64,000 bases of DNA from an uncultured Eggerthellaceae bacterium (GCA_910588985.1 CAJURO010000004.1:22611-86610); one strand, 5' to 3'. Counted from the stretch's first letter, positions 33,748-42,771 are shown. The notes: generated by a model not told the origin, from the letters alone. Made by a program: numbers and translations.

Positions 33748-34328
33748 TTCTGCTCCTTTTCACTCTTGTTTTCTTGCGATGCACGACTAAGGTGCACAGC
33801 ATACTCTCCCACACTTGGAGAGGTGCTCGGGATCGGTTCAGGTTGGCGCCCTTTGAGAAGGGCGCGCTCAAGATTGCGCAACATGAGCGTATGCTTCAGG
33901 TCAACATCAACGAGCGGTGCGACCATATAGGCTGCCATACCAGCAAGGTGCGCCCCAAGCACATCGGTCATAAGCTGGTCTCCTATGCACACCGTGTTCG
34001 CACGCGTCGCATCGATCTTTCGAAGAGCCCGAAGGAACGCAAAGGGAAGCGGTTTCAGCGATTTCGCCACGATGGGCACGTTGATACTCTCAGCAAGGCG
34101 CAAAGCACTCTCATGCCAATTGTTCGAGACAAGGCAGAAGGAGACGCCCATATCACGCGCACGGGCTATCCATGCCATGACATCCCGCGGAACATCATGC
34201 GTTGCACGCGAAAGGATGGTGTTATCGATGTCGAGCAAGACGTGTTCGAAGCCCTGATCGAACAGGTCAGCTTTGATGTCGATCTGTGAGATCCGAGAGA
34301 AATAGCGCTCTGGCTCGAGCAGCGACAT
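33744..34328 (-). CDS. yqeG: YqeG family HAD-type phosphatase
   Basis: 194 residues of the HAD-IIIA YqeG family, found in many Gram-positive genomes beside aroE and linked to ribosome or glycolipid functions in others. The catalytic DxDNT motif is in VLLDIDNTILSR, followed by FCLVSNNWHESALRLAE, the lysine motif IVAKSLKPLPFAFLRAL, and VCIGDQLMTDVLGAHLAGMAAYMV. The C-terminal 40 residues are polar and low complexity. It is located between mltG and aroE in the operon. The substrate is unknown. Confidence 0.9.
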   Translation of the reverse strand: MSLLEPERYFSRISQIDIKADLFDQGFEHVLLDIDNTILSRATHDVPRDVMAWIARARDMGVSFCLVSNNWHESALRLAESINVPIVAKSLKPLPFAFLRALRKIDATRANTVCIGDQLMTDVLGAHLAGMAAYMVAPLVDVDLKHTLMLRNLERALLKGRQPEPIPSTSPSVGEYAVHLSRASQENKSEKEQK

Positions 34329-34356
34329 AACAATCCGACACTCCTGCGAAGAGACG

Positions 34357-35475
34357 CTAGCCTATCGCAGCAAGATGCTCGTCATAGGTGACGCTGAATG
34401 AATAGGTGCCATCAGGCTGCGTGTAGAAGTAGAAGTAGTCCGTATCTTCTGGGTCGCAGACTGCTTGCAGCATGATGAGCGAAGGGTTGCAGATCGGCGT
34501 TGGCGGCAAACCAGGGTTCGAATAGGTGCTGTATGACGTATCAGCATGCACCTCTTCTCCTGTAGGGTCATGACCAACCTCATATGCCGTTGTCGCATCC
34601 GACTCGAGATAGGGGCGCGAAGAGGCAAGCCTGTTGTAGAACACCCCTGCCACCGTGGCTGCGTTATCTGCCTTCGCCTCCTTCTCGACGATCGAGGCGA
34701 GCTTCACCACGTCATATTCGGAGAGCCCCTGCGATGCAGCATAGCTCCAATCAAGGTCCCGCGTTTCGATCTTGAACTGATCGAGCATCATCTTCACCAC
34801 TGCTACCGCATCATCTGTTGCGGTGATGGAATAGGTCTTCGGGAAGAGGAACCCTTCGAGGTTATTGGTGCCCGCCTCAGAGAGGAAGTCGTAGCTTGCC
34901 GCATAATCCGATGCATCAGCGCTTGCCTTAAGGAACGCCTCCTCGGTGATGCGGCCAGCCGTGGCAGACTCGATCGCGGTTGCTATGGCCTCACGGGTGT
35001 ATCCTTCGGGCACGGTGAGCACATCAGCTGTTGACCCTGGCCCTTTCACAAGCGCATCTAGGATCTCCTCTTGCGTCATCCCACCCTCGAACAGATACGT
35101 TCCGCTCATAAGGGAGGAAGCGGCATTCTTCTTGTTGATAAGATCCACAAAGCTCTGCGTATCGGTGATGAGCCGCTCATCAACGAGCGTCTCTGCAATG
35201 GCCTTCGCGCCTTCTCCTTGCGAGACCTCGACAACGACCTTCTGCCCATCAGGAAGAAGGTCGACTTTAGGAGCACAGCTGGTGAGCACGACGACGATGA
35301 CGATTATGAGCGCAACGACGACGCAGCAGGCGATAACAAGAGGCGCCTTCGATTGCTTAGGGCGAATGGCGCTTGTGTCATAGGTTTTGAATTCTTGCTT
35401 TGCGCGCGCATGTGCATTGCGAGCGGCTCGTGTGGGCTTCGAGGAGATCGGAACTTGCTTGTTGTTGAACGGCAA
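34357..35475 (-). CDS. mltG: endolytic transglycosylase MltG
   Basis: 372 residues. A basic cytoplasmic N terminus, one membrane helix at about 45-65, then a YceG/MltG extracellular domain that cleaves nascent peptidoglycan strands. Conserved segments: GEGAKAIAETLVDERLI, SGTYLFEGGMTQEEILDALVKG, VPEGYTREAIA, NNLEGFLFPKTYSI, VKLASIVEKEAKADNAATVAGVFYNRL with the catalytic Glu, ESDATTAYEVG, and STYSNPGLPPTPICNPSLIMLQAVCDPEDTDYFYF. The start is TTG with AGGAGG seven bases upstream, overriding any ATG. It follows ruvX after eleven bases. Confidence 0.95.
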   Translation of the reverse strand: MPFNNKQVPISSKPTRAARNAHARAKQEFKTYDTSAIRPKQSKAPLVIACCVVVALIIVIVVVLTSCAPKVDLLPDGQKVVVEVSQGEGAKAIAETLVDERLITDTQSFVDLINKKNAASSLMSGTYLFEGGMTQEEILDALVKGPGSTADVLTVPEGYTREAIATAIESATAGRITEEAFLKASADASDYAASYDFLSEAGTNNLEGFLFPKTYSITATDDAVAVVKMMLDQFKIETRDLDWSYAASQGLSEYDVVKLASIVEKEAKADNAATVAGVFYNRLASSRPYLESDATTAYEVGHDPTGEEVHADTSYSTYSNPGLPPTPICNPSLIMLQAVCDPEDTDYFYFYTQPDGTYSFSVTYDEHLAAIG

Positions 35476-35486
35476 CGCGCTACCTC

Positions 35487-35906
35487 CTAATCGTGTTCGC
35501 CATGAGAATCAAGCCACGTCTGAAGGAAGAGGCTTGCAGCGATCATGTCGACCTTTCCTCTCATTTTCTTTTCATCATACCCTAAATCATGGAGAGTTCG
35601 TTTAGCTTCTTGCGAGGAGAGCCTCTCATCGACGAACTCCAAGGGAAGTCCACAACATTTTGCTATCTTCTCCGCTCGATCGCGAATATGTTGTGCTTGC
35701 GGCCCCTCCTCACCTGAAAGGGTCCTGGGAAGGCCAGCCACGAGAAGGTCTGGTTCCCAATCCTCGAGTACCCGTCGAAAGCTCGAAGCGCACGCCGCGA
35801 CTTCGGCGCTCGGCAGCACGCATACGGGAGAGGCAATGCGTGCCTGCGGGTCGCTCACCGCGATCCCGCAGCGTACATTTCCTATATCAAGTGCTAATAC
35901 GCGCAC
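35487..35906 (-). CDS. ruvX: putative pre-16S rRNA nuclease / Holliday junction resolvase RuvX (YqgF)
   Basis: 139 residues of the RNase H-like YqgF family. It starts VLALDIGNVRCGIAVSDPQ with the first catalytic Asp, then contains LLVAGLPRTLSGEEGPQAQHI, VDERLSSQEAKRTL with the catalytic Glu, and VDMIAASLFLQTWLD with the last Asp. Members mature the 5' end of 16S rRNA in E. coli and resolve junctions in vitro. The start is GTG at 35906. It lies directly behind alaS and ahead of mltG, an order common across Gram-positive bacteria. Confidence 0.93.
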   Translation of the reverse strand: MRVLALDIGNVRCGIAVSDPQARIASPVCVLPSAEVAACASSFRRVLEDWEPDLLVAGLPRTLSGEEGPQAQHIRDRAEKIAKCCGLPLEFVDERLSSQEAKRTLHDLGYDEKKMRGKVDMIAASLFLQTWLDSHGEHD

Positions 35907-35913
35907 TCGCGGC

Positions 35914-38550
35914 TTAGAGGATCATATCGCGCGCTATCTGCAGCGCCTCATCGATGCCAGCGGGATTCTTGCCGCCAGCCTGAGCCATGCCAGGCTTGCC
36001 ACCACCGCCACCACCAATCGCAGGCCCCATGGCACGAATGATCGCACCAGCATCGAACCCTGCAGCAACGGCCTCGTCGCTTCCCGCGGCCATGAGCGTC
36101 ACTTTGCCATCCTTCTCGCCCGCGATGATCAAAGCGCCAGGCTTCTCCATACGAGAGCGGATCACGTCCCACATATGGCGCTGCCCGCCGCTCTCGACAG
36201 CTGGCGCACTCTCGATGATGACAGGATAGCCTGCTGCCGCGATCTGCTGCTGCTCAAGAAGCCTGCTGATGCCATCATCGGAAATAGCCTGCTTGCCACG
36301 TTTGGCTGCCTGCTGGAACTCTTTGAAGCTCTTCAAGTTGGAAGCAGTGCGCTCAGATACATCGAATAGCGGAACCTTGAGCTCAGCTGCGGTCTCCTTG
36401 AGCTCAGCCTCGATCTTGTTCACATACTCAAGCGCACCATAGCTCGTTACCGCCTCGATACGACGCAGATTCGCTCCTACGCTCGACTCGCTCGTGATCT
36501 TGATGAATCCGATCTCGGAGGTGTTTGAAACATGGCAGCCGCCGCAGAGCTCTTTCGAGAAATCGCCTGCTTCCACTACGCGCACATGCTCTCCGTACTT
36601 TTCACCGAAGAGCGCCGTAACACCTGCCGCGCGTGCCTCGTCAAGGGTCGTCTCATAGATCGTCGTTGGAATGGCCTCCATAACCTTGTTGTTCGCAACA
36701 CGCTCGACCTCTGCGATCTGCTCAGCAGTCAAGGCCTCGAAATGCGTGAAGTCGAAGCGAAGTCGCTCAGGGCCAACATAGGATCCTGCTTGACGAACAT
36801 GATCGCCAAGCACGTGCCTGAGGGCTGCGTGAAGGATATGCGTGCCTGTATGATTGCGCTCGATCGCTGCACGACGATGCCCATCGACCACGCATTCGAC
36901 AACATCCCCCACTGAGATGGTGCCCCCCTCTACGCTCACCTGATGAACGTAGAGACCGCTCTCTGGCGTGATGGTATCCGTGACGAATGCCTTGGCGCGA
37001 CCATCGGTAAAGTAACCTGTGTCACCAACTTCGCCGCCCATTTCCGCATAGAAGGGCGTGATATCGAGCACCGCCTCACCCTTTTGCCCATCTTTGAGCT
37101 CAGCTACCTGCTCTCCTTGAAAGACAAGCGCACGGATGCGCGCCTCAGATGCGCATTTGTCATATCCAACAAATGTTGTTGCACCTTCGCTCTTCAAAAT
37201 GTCGGCATAGATGCCGCCATAGGTTGACCATGCTGCCTCTGCATCCTTTGCGCCTGCTTGGCGTGCACGCTCACGCTGTGCCGCCATCTCGGCCTGGAAG
37301 CCCTCCATATCGACATCGATGCCTCGCTCAGAGGTGATCTCAGAGGTGATCTCGACGGGGAACCCATAGGTATCGTGGAGCGTGAATGCCGTCTCGCCAG
37401 GCAGCACGTCTCCCTCAAGCGTTGAGAGCGCGTCTTCGAGATACGCCTGACCTTGCTTCAAGGTTGCGCCAAAGCGCTCCTCCTCTGATACGATCAGCTT
37501 GCGCTCAAGCTCGCGATTCTCCACGATCTCGGGATACACATCGCCCATAAGGCGAACGATCTCGTCAACGTAGTCATTCAAGAAGAGACCCTCGATGCCG
37601 ATGAGATGCGCTTTCATGATCGCGCGGCGGAGCAAGCGTCTGAGCACATAGCCACGTCCCTCGTTCGAAGGAAGGATACCATCAGCGATCATGAAGGTCA
37701 CTGCACGGGAATGATCGGCAATGATCCTCAAGGAGAGGTCGGTCTGAGGATCTTCGCCATATGATTTGCCTGAAAGACGCTCACCGACAGCAACGAGGCT
37801 GCGCAGCACATCGGTCTCATAGTTCGACTGCACGCCCTGCATGATGGCGGCAATGCGTTCAAGACCCATGCCAGTATCGATGTTCTTCTTCGGAAGCTCT
37901 GTGAGCGTGCCATCCTCTTGCCCGTCATATTGCGTGAACACGCAATTCCAGTACTCCAGGAAACGGTCGCAATCGCATCCTGGTGCACAGTCAGGGCTCC
38001 CACAACCAAAATCCTCACCCTGGTCGAAGTAGAGCTCAGAGCAGGGACCGCACGGACCTGTAGGGCCAGCACGCCAGAAATTGTCATCTTCGCCAAGCTT
38101 GGAGATATGGCTCTCATCGACACCAAGGGCCTTCCAGATCTCGATGGTCTCGTCATCATCCTCGAAGACGGTGAAATAGAGCTTTTCCTGTGGAAGCCCG
38201 AGCACGTTGACCGAGAAGTCGAGCGCCCACGCGCACATCTCCTTCTTGAAATAACGACCGAACGAGAAGTTGCCGAGCATCTCGAAGAAGCTCAGGTGTC
38301 GTCCCGTCGTCCCAATGATATCGATATCGTTCGTGCGCACACACTTCTGCACCGTCGTCGTGCCGATGTACTCTTCAGGGATCTGCTTCTGCTGAAGAAA
38401 ATAAGGCTTGAATTGAACCATGCCCGCGCTTGTAAGAAGCAACGAAGGATCATCGGGAACGAGCGAGGATGATGGCCAGCGAGCACAGCCCTTATCCTCG
38501 AAGTACTTCAAATATGCTTCGCGAATCTCAGCGGTTGTCATGTATTTCAT
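35914..38550 (-). CDS. alaS: alanyl-tRNA synthetase
   Basis: 878 residues, the full length of bacterial AlaRS. The N-terminal class II core starts TTAEIREAYLKYFEDKGC and includes LLLTSAGMVQFKPYFL, CVRTNDIDIIGTTGRHLSFFEMLGNFSFG and GMGLERIAAIMQGV. The editing domain has the zinc ligands HTGTHILHAAL and CGGCHVSNTSEIG. The C-terminal domain ends with GAIIRAMGPAIGGGGGGKPGMAQAGGKNP, the DHHA1-like glycine-rich part. It opens the long operon alaS-ruvX-mltG-yqeG-aroE-aroC-aroK-aroB-aroQ-M24 peptidase; 122 bases separate it from the transporter gene upstream. Confidence 0.97.
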   Translation of the reverse strand: MKYMTTAEIREAYLKYFEDKGCARWPSSSLVPDDPSLLLTSAGMVQFKPYFLQQKQIPEEYIGTTTVQKCVRTNDIDIIGTTGRHLSFFEMLGNFSFGRYFKKEMCAWALDFSVNVLGLPQEKLYFTVFEDDDETIEIWKALGVDESHISKLGEDDNFWRAGPTGPCGPCSELYFDQGEDFGCGSPDCAPGCDCDRFLEYWNCVFTQYDGQEDGTLTELPKKNIDTGMGLERIAAIMQGVQSNYETDVLRSLVAVGERLSGKSYGEDPQTDLSLRIIADHSRAVTFMIADGILPSNEGRGYVLRRLLRRAIMKAHLIGIEGLFLNDYVDEIVRLMGDVYPEIVENRELERKLIVSEEERFGATLKQGQAYLEDALSTLEGDVLPGETAFTLHDTYGFPVEITSEITSERGIDVDMEGFQAEMAAQRERARQAGAKDAEAAWSTYGGIYADILKSEGATTFVGYDKCASEARIRALVFQGEQVAELKDGQKGEAVLDITPFYAEMGGEVGDTGYFTDGRAKAFVTDTITPESGLYVHQVSVEGGTISVGDVVECVVDGHRRAAIERNHTGTHILHAALRHVLGDHVRQAGSYVGPERLRFDFTHFEALTAEQIAEVERVANNKVMEAIPTTIYETTLDEARAAGVTALFGEKYGEHVRVVEAGDFSKELCGGCHVSNTSEIGFIKITSESSVGANLRRIEAVTSYGALEYVNKIEAELKETAAELKVPLFDVSERTASNLKSFKEFQQAAKRGKQAISDDGISRLLEQQQIAAAGYPVIIESAPAVESGGQRHMWDVIRSRMEKPGALIIAGEKDGKVTLMAAGSDEAVAAGFDAGAIIRAMGPAIGGGGGGKPGMAQAGGKNPAGIDEALQIARDMIL

Positions 38551-38672
38551 AGTTGTGGATTCTTTCCATGTCTAAACCGTTTGAACTGCATCATTATAGT
38601 TCAAAGCTCTGGTATCCCACGTTTGAGATCTGCCGCGCACGAGGGCTTGCGCAAGATACGCCTCACGTAAGG

Positions 38673-40112
38673 TCAGTTGCGTGGATCGGGAAGGATATCC
38701 GCCCCTCGACGAGGCGCTCCCTGACTGGGAGCAGAAGTCGCATCACCAAGCGGGTCAACACCGTCGGTATTGCCAGGCGTACCCTTGAAGAACACGCCAT
38801 CCTCTGAAACGAGCTGACGTCCGGTGCGCTTCTCGAAGTAGTACACGAAGCACGACTTGATGACAGCGGCCGCAGGAATGGAAAAGAGCATGCCCACGAG
38901 CGACCCGAGAAGCCCATCCATCGCGCCACCTATCGCAGAGCCGACCATCATCGCAGCAAGCGTGACAGCTGGATGCACGTCAACGGAATTCTGCATGATC
39001 TTGGGACTCACGAAGGTGTAGACGAACTGTTGGATGATGATGGTGCCGATAAGACAGATAAGGGCAGCGATAGGACTCGTGAACAATGCGACGATGGCCG
39101 CTGCAGCACCACCCAACCACGGACCGATGATAGGGATGATATTCAAGATGCCCGTGATGACGCCAAGCGCGGGAGCGTTCGCCACCCCTGCGACCGCAAA
39201 CAGGATCCCGCAAGCAACACCAATGATGATGCACTGAAGAAGCGTGCCTTTGATATACCCACCCATGATGCGCGTGAACGTGATATGGAGAAAATGAGCA
39301 TCCTCGTAATGGCGCGGGCTGATGAGACGCTTCGTCTCCTCTCCGATAGCAGGAAGCTCCATGAGGATCCAGAACGCGATCACCAATCCGAAGCCGATCG
39401 CAAGAAGAGAATTCGCAATGGCCGCTCCCATGTCGACGACCATATTCGCCGTGCCTGATGCAAGAGACGATGTCCAGCTTGATATAGAGGATGACACCTC
39501 TCCAACCGCGTTTCGTATGGTCTCGTTATCAAGCCAACCAGCATACTTGTCATATTGCTCGCCAACCCACTTCGTGAATGCATCTATGTATCCAGGAATG
39601 GAGCTGATCAGATTCTCGAATTGAACGTTCAGGCCGAAGATCGGCGAGAACGCAAGAAAGAGGATGACTGTAAGAACGACGAACATGACAACATAAGCCA
39701 ATGCTGTTGCCACGGCGCGATTCATCCCAAGATCAGAGAACTTGTTGACGATGCCGCGGAGACAGAATACGAATATGAGCGTCCATATCGCGATGGAAAC
39801 AGGGATCGCGAGAATACGGAGCATGAAAACAAGGACGCCAACAAGGACGATGGCTCCCACAGCAGTCCAGATCGCGAGGAAGAGGCGCTTGCGCTTGTCT
39901 GCCTTGATAGCATCTGATTCGCTTGCGATGGCCGCTCGATCGGCTTTCGCCTTGTTCGCGCGTACTTGCGCATTCGCATGTGCGCGAATATGCTCATCGT
40001 AGGCGATGATATCCCGATAGCTCTTCGCAGAGCCTTTCTTGCGCCCGCTTCCGCTCTTGGATGCGCTTTTGGCTTCCGTGGCCTTGTCCTTATGTTCAGA
40101 AGAATCAGGCAT
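38673..40112 (-). CDS. AI-2E family (PerM/YdiK-like) membrane transporter
   Basis: 479 residues. The first 75 are charged and Lys/Ala-rich, an unusually long cytoplasmic tail with a probable coiled helix. About eight membrane helices follow in the UPF0118/AI-2E exporter pattern, including RGIVNKFSDLGMNRAVATALAYV, GGYIKGTLLQCIIIGVACGILF, GVANAPALGVITGILNIIPIIGPWLGG, PIAALICLIGTIIIQQFVYTFVSPKIM and VHPAVTLAAMMVG. A polar C-terminal tail of about 60 residues ends it. Family members export autoinducer-2 or act as sodium/proton antiporters, so the substrate is open. It follows the DUF948-like gene after 16 bases and is probably cotranscribed with it. Confidence 0.88.
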   Translation of the reverse strand: MPDSSEHKDKATEAKSASKSGSGRKKGSAKSYRDIIAYDEHIRAHANAQVRANKAKADRAAIASESDAIKADKRKRLFLAIWTAVGAIVLVGVLVFMLRILAIPVSIAIWTLIFVFCLRGIVNKFSDLGMNRAVATALAYVVMFVVLTVILFLAFSPIFGLNVQFENLISSIPGYIDAFTKWVGEQYDKYAGWLDNETIRNAVGEVSSSISSWTSSLASGTANMVVDMGAAIANSLLAIGFGLVIAFWILMELPAIGEETKRLISPRHYEDAHFLHITFTRIMGGYIKGTLLQCIIIGVACGILFAVAGVANAPALGVITGILNIIPIIGPWLGGAAAAIVALFTSPIAALICLIGTIIIQQFVYTFVSPKIMQNSVDVHPAVTLAAMMVGSAIGGAMDGLLGSLVGMLFSIPAAAVIKSCFVYYFEKRTGRQLVSEDGVFFKGTPGNTDGVDPLGDATSAPSQGAPRRGADILPDPRN

Positions 40113-40128
40113 CTGTCCGCAAGCTAGC

Positions 40129-40992
40129 CTAACGCCCTACCGAGCCTTCATCATCAGAACCACTCTCGTCTGCATCGACATCCAAAAGGATCTCGCTTGA
40201 GATGACCACGCCTCCATCCGCACTCGGAACGACCTCGCCTACTGCCTCGATATGGTCGTCTTCAGAGCCAGTCTCCTCGACCTCTTGAACCATGTACAGG
40301 CTTGGGTCGATCGGCTCGGAATGCGGGATGGAGGAAGCTTGCGTCGCACTGGGCGCATCCGTGTCCGCATTCGCAAGGACCTCGTCAGTGATCACGCTTG
40401 CCACGCTGCGAAGCGTGTCGTCCTTCAAGCTATCCTCTTGAGCGCGCTTCTCGGCAGCTTGCCTCTTGTCAGCTTGGACCTCGCGCTGTTCGCGTACCGC
40501 CTCGCCTGCTGCAGTGGCAGCAGCATTGGCGAAATCAACGATGGGGTTCGTCTTCTCTTCATCTGCATGCATATCTGCTGTCTCGCTGCTCGCGTACTTC
40601 GGCTTGAAGAGACCGCGTACCTTGTTGGTCATGTTCGTGACGATGTCAAGCGGAGCGCTTGTAACAGAATCAACCGCGGTCGTAGCCTTCGAGACCGTGC
40701 CTGTGATCTGCGTGATATCCTCGAGCATCTCATCAACGCGCATGAGCTCTAAGTTCACAGAGTCAACGGTGAGCGTAACGCGATCCATAAGCGGATCGGC
40801 CTTGTCGATGATGGGAGGGAGCTGCTTCGCGATACGATTGACGTTATCGAGCGCAGGATCGACCTGCCGCTTAAGGTCGGTCACTGTTGCGCGCAGGCGC
40901 CTTACCGCCAGCGCAAGCTCGACAATGAACCAAACCAGTGCACAGCCCGCAAGTATATACACGATGGGAAGCACGATGCCAAACACATCCAT
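40129..40992 (-). CDS. DUF948-like single-pass membrane protein
   Basis: 287 residues. An N-terminal hydrophobic helix (VFGIVLPIVYILAGCALVWFIVELAL) is followed by a long amphipathic helical stretch (LRATVTDLKRQVDPALDNVNRIAKQLPPIIDKADPLMDRVTLTVDSVN) typical of DUF948 proteins. The rest is an Ala/Glu-rich coiled region and a very acidic C terminus. Such proteins are membrane-tethered coiled coils of unknown role, frequently near rarA and alaS in Gram-positive bacteria, as here. GGAGGACGTC precedes the ATG. Confidence 0.78.
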   Translation of the reverse strand: MDVFGIVLPIVYILAGCALVWFIVELALAVRRLRATVTDLKRQVDPALDNVNRIAKQLPPIIDKADPLMDRVTLTVDSVNLELMRVDEMLEDITQITGTVSKATTAVDSVTSAPLDIVTNMTNKVRGLFKPKYASSETADMHADEEKTNPIVDFANAAATAAGEAVREQREVQADKRQAAEKRAQEDSLKDDTLRSVASVITDEVLANADTDAPSATQASSIPHSEPIDPSLYMVQEVEETGSEDDHIEAVGEVVPSADGGVVISSEILLDVDADESGSDDEGSVGR

Positions 40993-41046
40993 GACGTCCT
41001 CCTGCTCCTCGTCAAGATCAACAATTCCCGCGTATTCGCATAGATG

Positions 41047-41084
41047 ATGCTGCTTGGATTCTAGTTCAAGGATCCAAGCAGCAT
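41047..41084. other. 13-bp perfect stem-loop downstream of rarA
   Basis: atgctgcttggat (41047-41059) pairs with atccaagcagcat (41072-41084) around a 12-nt loop, in the 221-base gap between rarA and the DUF948-like gene. Two further hairpins lie closer to rarA (accgat/atcggt around 41140-41156 and ggtgct/agcacc at 41159-41187). None has a T run on either strand. They may end the rarA transcript with factor help or shape a leader for the next gene. Confidence 0.5.
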
Positions 41085-41213
41085 TGATCTCAATCTATCT
41101 AGTTTCCACGTTGTAACTTTACATCATCTTATTCGTCACCGATGAAGAATCGGTCTGCGGTGCTGCATTTCATACATGTGAAGCACCATCAGGATGATGA
41201 AAGATAGGCTTCT

Positions 41214-42542
41214 CTATTCGTCTGTGCGATCACGTAAGGCGGCTTCGCTTCTATAAGCTTCCCATCCACGCTCGCTTGGATGATAGAAGCACCCACGCTC
41301 GAGCCCATCGGGAAGATACTGCTGATCGACCCAGGCCCCTGGATAGCTGTGGGGATATTTGTAAGTGCCGTAATCATCCGAACCAGGACGATGGCGATCG
41401 CGAAGATGGTCGGGGACGTTGCGCAAGGGGCCATTTTTGACCTCGTTGAGCGCATCGAAGATGCCACAGGCTGCATTCGATTTCGGCGCAAGGGCCATAT
41501 AGGTTGCTGCTTGAGCAAGGATGAGCTGGCACTCAGGATACCCGATGACCTCCGCTGAACGGAAAGCCGCCTCAGCGATAAGCAGTGCCTGAGGGTCGGC
41601 ATTGCCGATATCCTCAGCAGCAAGGATGAAGATGCGGCGTGCAATGAACTTCGGGTCTTCGCCCCCCTCGATCATGCGAGCAAGCCAGTAAAGGGCAGCG
41701 TCGGGGTCGGAGCCGCGCATGGACTTTATGAACGCAGAGATGATGTCATAATGCATATCCTTGTTCTTGTCATAAGGCAACCCTCGATGAGGATTCGCAA
41801 TGCGCACATGCTCTTCGGTGATGAGAGAAGCGCCCTTCGACTTGCTCTGAGACGCCTTCGCACGAGCAACGCCAAAGGCAAGCTCGAGCGTTGTGAGCGC
41901 AGCTCTCCCATCTCCGCCTGCCATCATGACGATGGCTTCCTTCGCAGGTCGATCGAGCACAGCCTTGCCCCCAAGAAGATCTGGATCTGAAAGGGCACGA
42001 TCAAGAAGGGCTTCGATGTCCTCATCTGCAAGCGAATGGAGCTCGACCACGCGCGAGCGTGAAAGGAGCGCTGTATTCACCTCGAAGTAGGGATTCTCGG
42101 TAGTGGCGCCGATGAGGATGATCGTGCGATCCTCGACAGCATGCAAGAGCGAATCTTGCTGGCTTCGATTGAAGCGATGGATCTCGTCGACGAAGAGTAT
42201 CGTCTTCATGCCATTCATCGTAAGGCGAGACTCAGCGGCTGCGATCTCACGGCGAAGATCAGAAACCGTGCCACCAATAGCGCTCACTTCAACGAACGTG
42301 GAGCGCGTGGTCTCAGCAATGACGTGCGCGATCGAGGTCTTGCCTGTGCCCGCAGGGCCAAAGAGGATGACCGAGCTCAGCGTGTCTGCCTCAATAGCGC
42401 CAGCAAGCCAGCTGCCCTCGCCTATAGCCTCTTTTTGCCCAACGACCTCATCAAGCGTTCGTGGACGCATGCGCACAGCAAGCGGTGCATTCTCCTTGCG
42501 CCGTGTGTCCTCGATCTCTTGGAATAAGCTGTTCGTATCCAT
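41214..42542 (-). CDS. rarA: replication-associated recombination protein RarA (MgsA)
   Basis: 442 residues of the clamp-loader-like AAA+ ATPase that acts at stalled replication forks. It has PLAVRMRPRTLDEVVGQKEAIGEGSWL, Walker A FGPAGTGKTSIAHVIAE, Walker B ILFVDEIHRFNRSQQDSLLHAVE, sensor GATTENPYFEVNTALLSRSRV, and the C-terminal tetramerisation region SAFIKSMRGSDPDAALYWLARMIEGGEDPKFIARRIFILAAEDIGNADPQA, YPECQLILAQAATYMALAPKSNA. A -35/-10 pair ends seven bases before the ATG and no ribosome-binding site is present, so the mRNA is probably leaderless. Confidence 0.96.
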   Translation of the reverse strand: MDTNSLFQEIEDTRRKENAPLAVRMRPRTLDEVVGQKEAIGEGSWLAGAIEADTLSSVILFGPAGTGKTSIAHVIAETTRSTFVEVSAIGGTVSDLRREIAAAESRLTMNGMKTILFVDEIHRFNRSQQDSLLHAVEDRTIILIGATTENPYFEVNTALLSRSRVVELHSLADEDIEALLDRALSDPDLLGGKAVLDRPAKEAIVMMAGGDGRAALTTLELAFGVARAKASQSKSKGASLITEEHVRIANPHRGLPYDKNKDMHYDIISAFIKSMRGSDPDAALYWLARMIEGGEDPKFIARRIFILAAEDIGNADPQALLIAEAAFRSAEVIGYPECQLILAQAATYMALAPKSNAACGIFDALNEVKNGPLRNVPDHLRDRHRPGSDDYGTYKYPHSYPGAWVDQQYLPDGLERGCFYHPSERGWEAYRSEAALRDRTDE

Positions 42543-42549
42543 AGGTCAC

Positions 42550-42578
42550 ATAGTAGCATCATGCGCTCTATCGTACAA
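42550..42578 (-). promoter_or_regulatory. rarA promoter giving a leaderless mRNA
   Basis: On the minus strand TTGTAC (42573-42578) and TACTAT (42550-42555) are separated by exactly 17 bases. The rarA ATG begins seven bases after the -10, so the transcript should start at or next to the A of the start codon. Leaderless mRNAs are frequent in Actinobacteria. Confidence 0.55.
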
Positions 42579-42614
42579 ATGTTTTCTTTTTGATATCCTA
42601 GTCCGAAGAGGCGT

Positions 42615-42724
42615 AGAACAGGCTGCCAGGAGACAGGTGAAAGTCTCGCCGCGTCGTCGCTTCGAGCCAAGGTCTCTCAGCGACTTTGGCTTACCTCGCT
42701 CTCATCCACCTCATGGCAGCCTTC
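42615..42724 (-). ncRNA. candidate structured small RNA upstream of rarA (unassigned)
   Basis: On the minus strand, from about 42724, the ends pair perfectly as AGGCTGCCA-type 9-mers (plus-strand aggctgcca at 42620-42628 and tggcagcct at 42714-42722). Inside are a perfectly paired 10-bp stem (42665-42674 with 42682-42691, one G-U) with a 7-nt loop, and a 5-bp hairpin (42630-42634 with 42643-42647). A 6-base GTCGCT in the larger hairpin can alternatively pair with AGCGAC further downstream. A promoter lies in the right place for this strand and rarA has its own promoter. Closed ends plus an internal bubble and a position beside rarA recall 6S RNA, but it is shorter (about 110 nt) and I cannot match a known family. 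Confidence 0.5.
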
Positions 42725-42730
42725 AAGCGC

Positions 42731-42759
42731 ATAATATGTCGAAACTATTGAGTTGTCCT
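42731..42759 (-). promoter_or_regulatory. promoter of the structured RNA
   Basis: Minus-strand AGGACA (42754-42759) and TATTAT (42731-42736) with a 17-base spacer, starting transcription near 42724, exactly at the 5' strand of the closing stem. It lies within 15 bases of the fhs stop codon. Confidence 0.5.
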
Positions 42760-42771
42760 TTTAATGCGTGC

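Noticed and set aside
42600..42725. Lysine-riboswitch-like segment GAGGCG...GCCG on the plus strand
   Set aside because: The plus-strand reading would lead into the 3' end of fhs with no gene to regulate, and conserved lysine-riboswitch core bases could not be aligned beyond a few positions. The minus-strand reading with a promoter fits better.
42600..42759. Small SRP RNA, RNase P RNA or tmRNA
   Set aside because: The conserved GGAAGGAAGC-type, GAGGAAAGUCC-type and tRNA-like sequences are absent.
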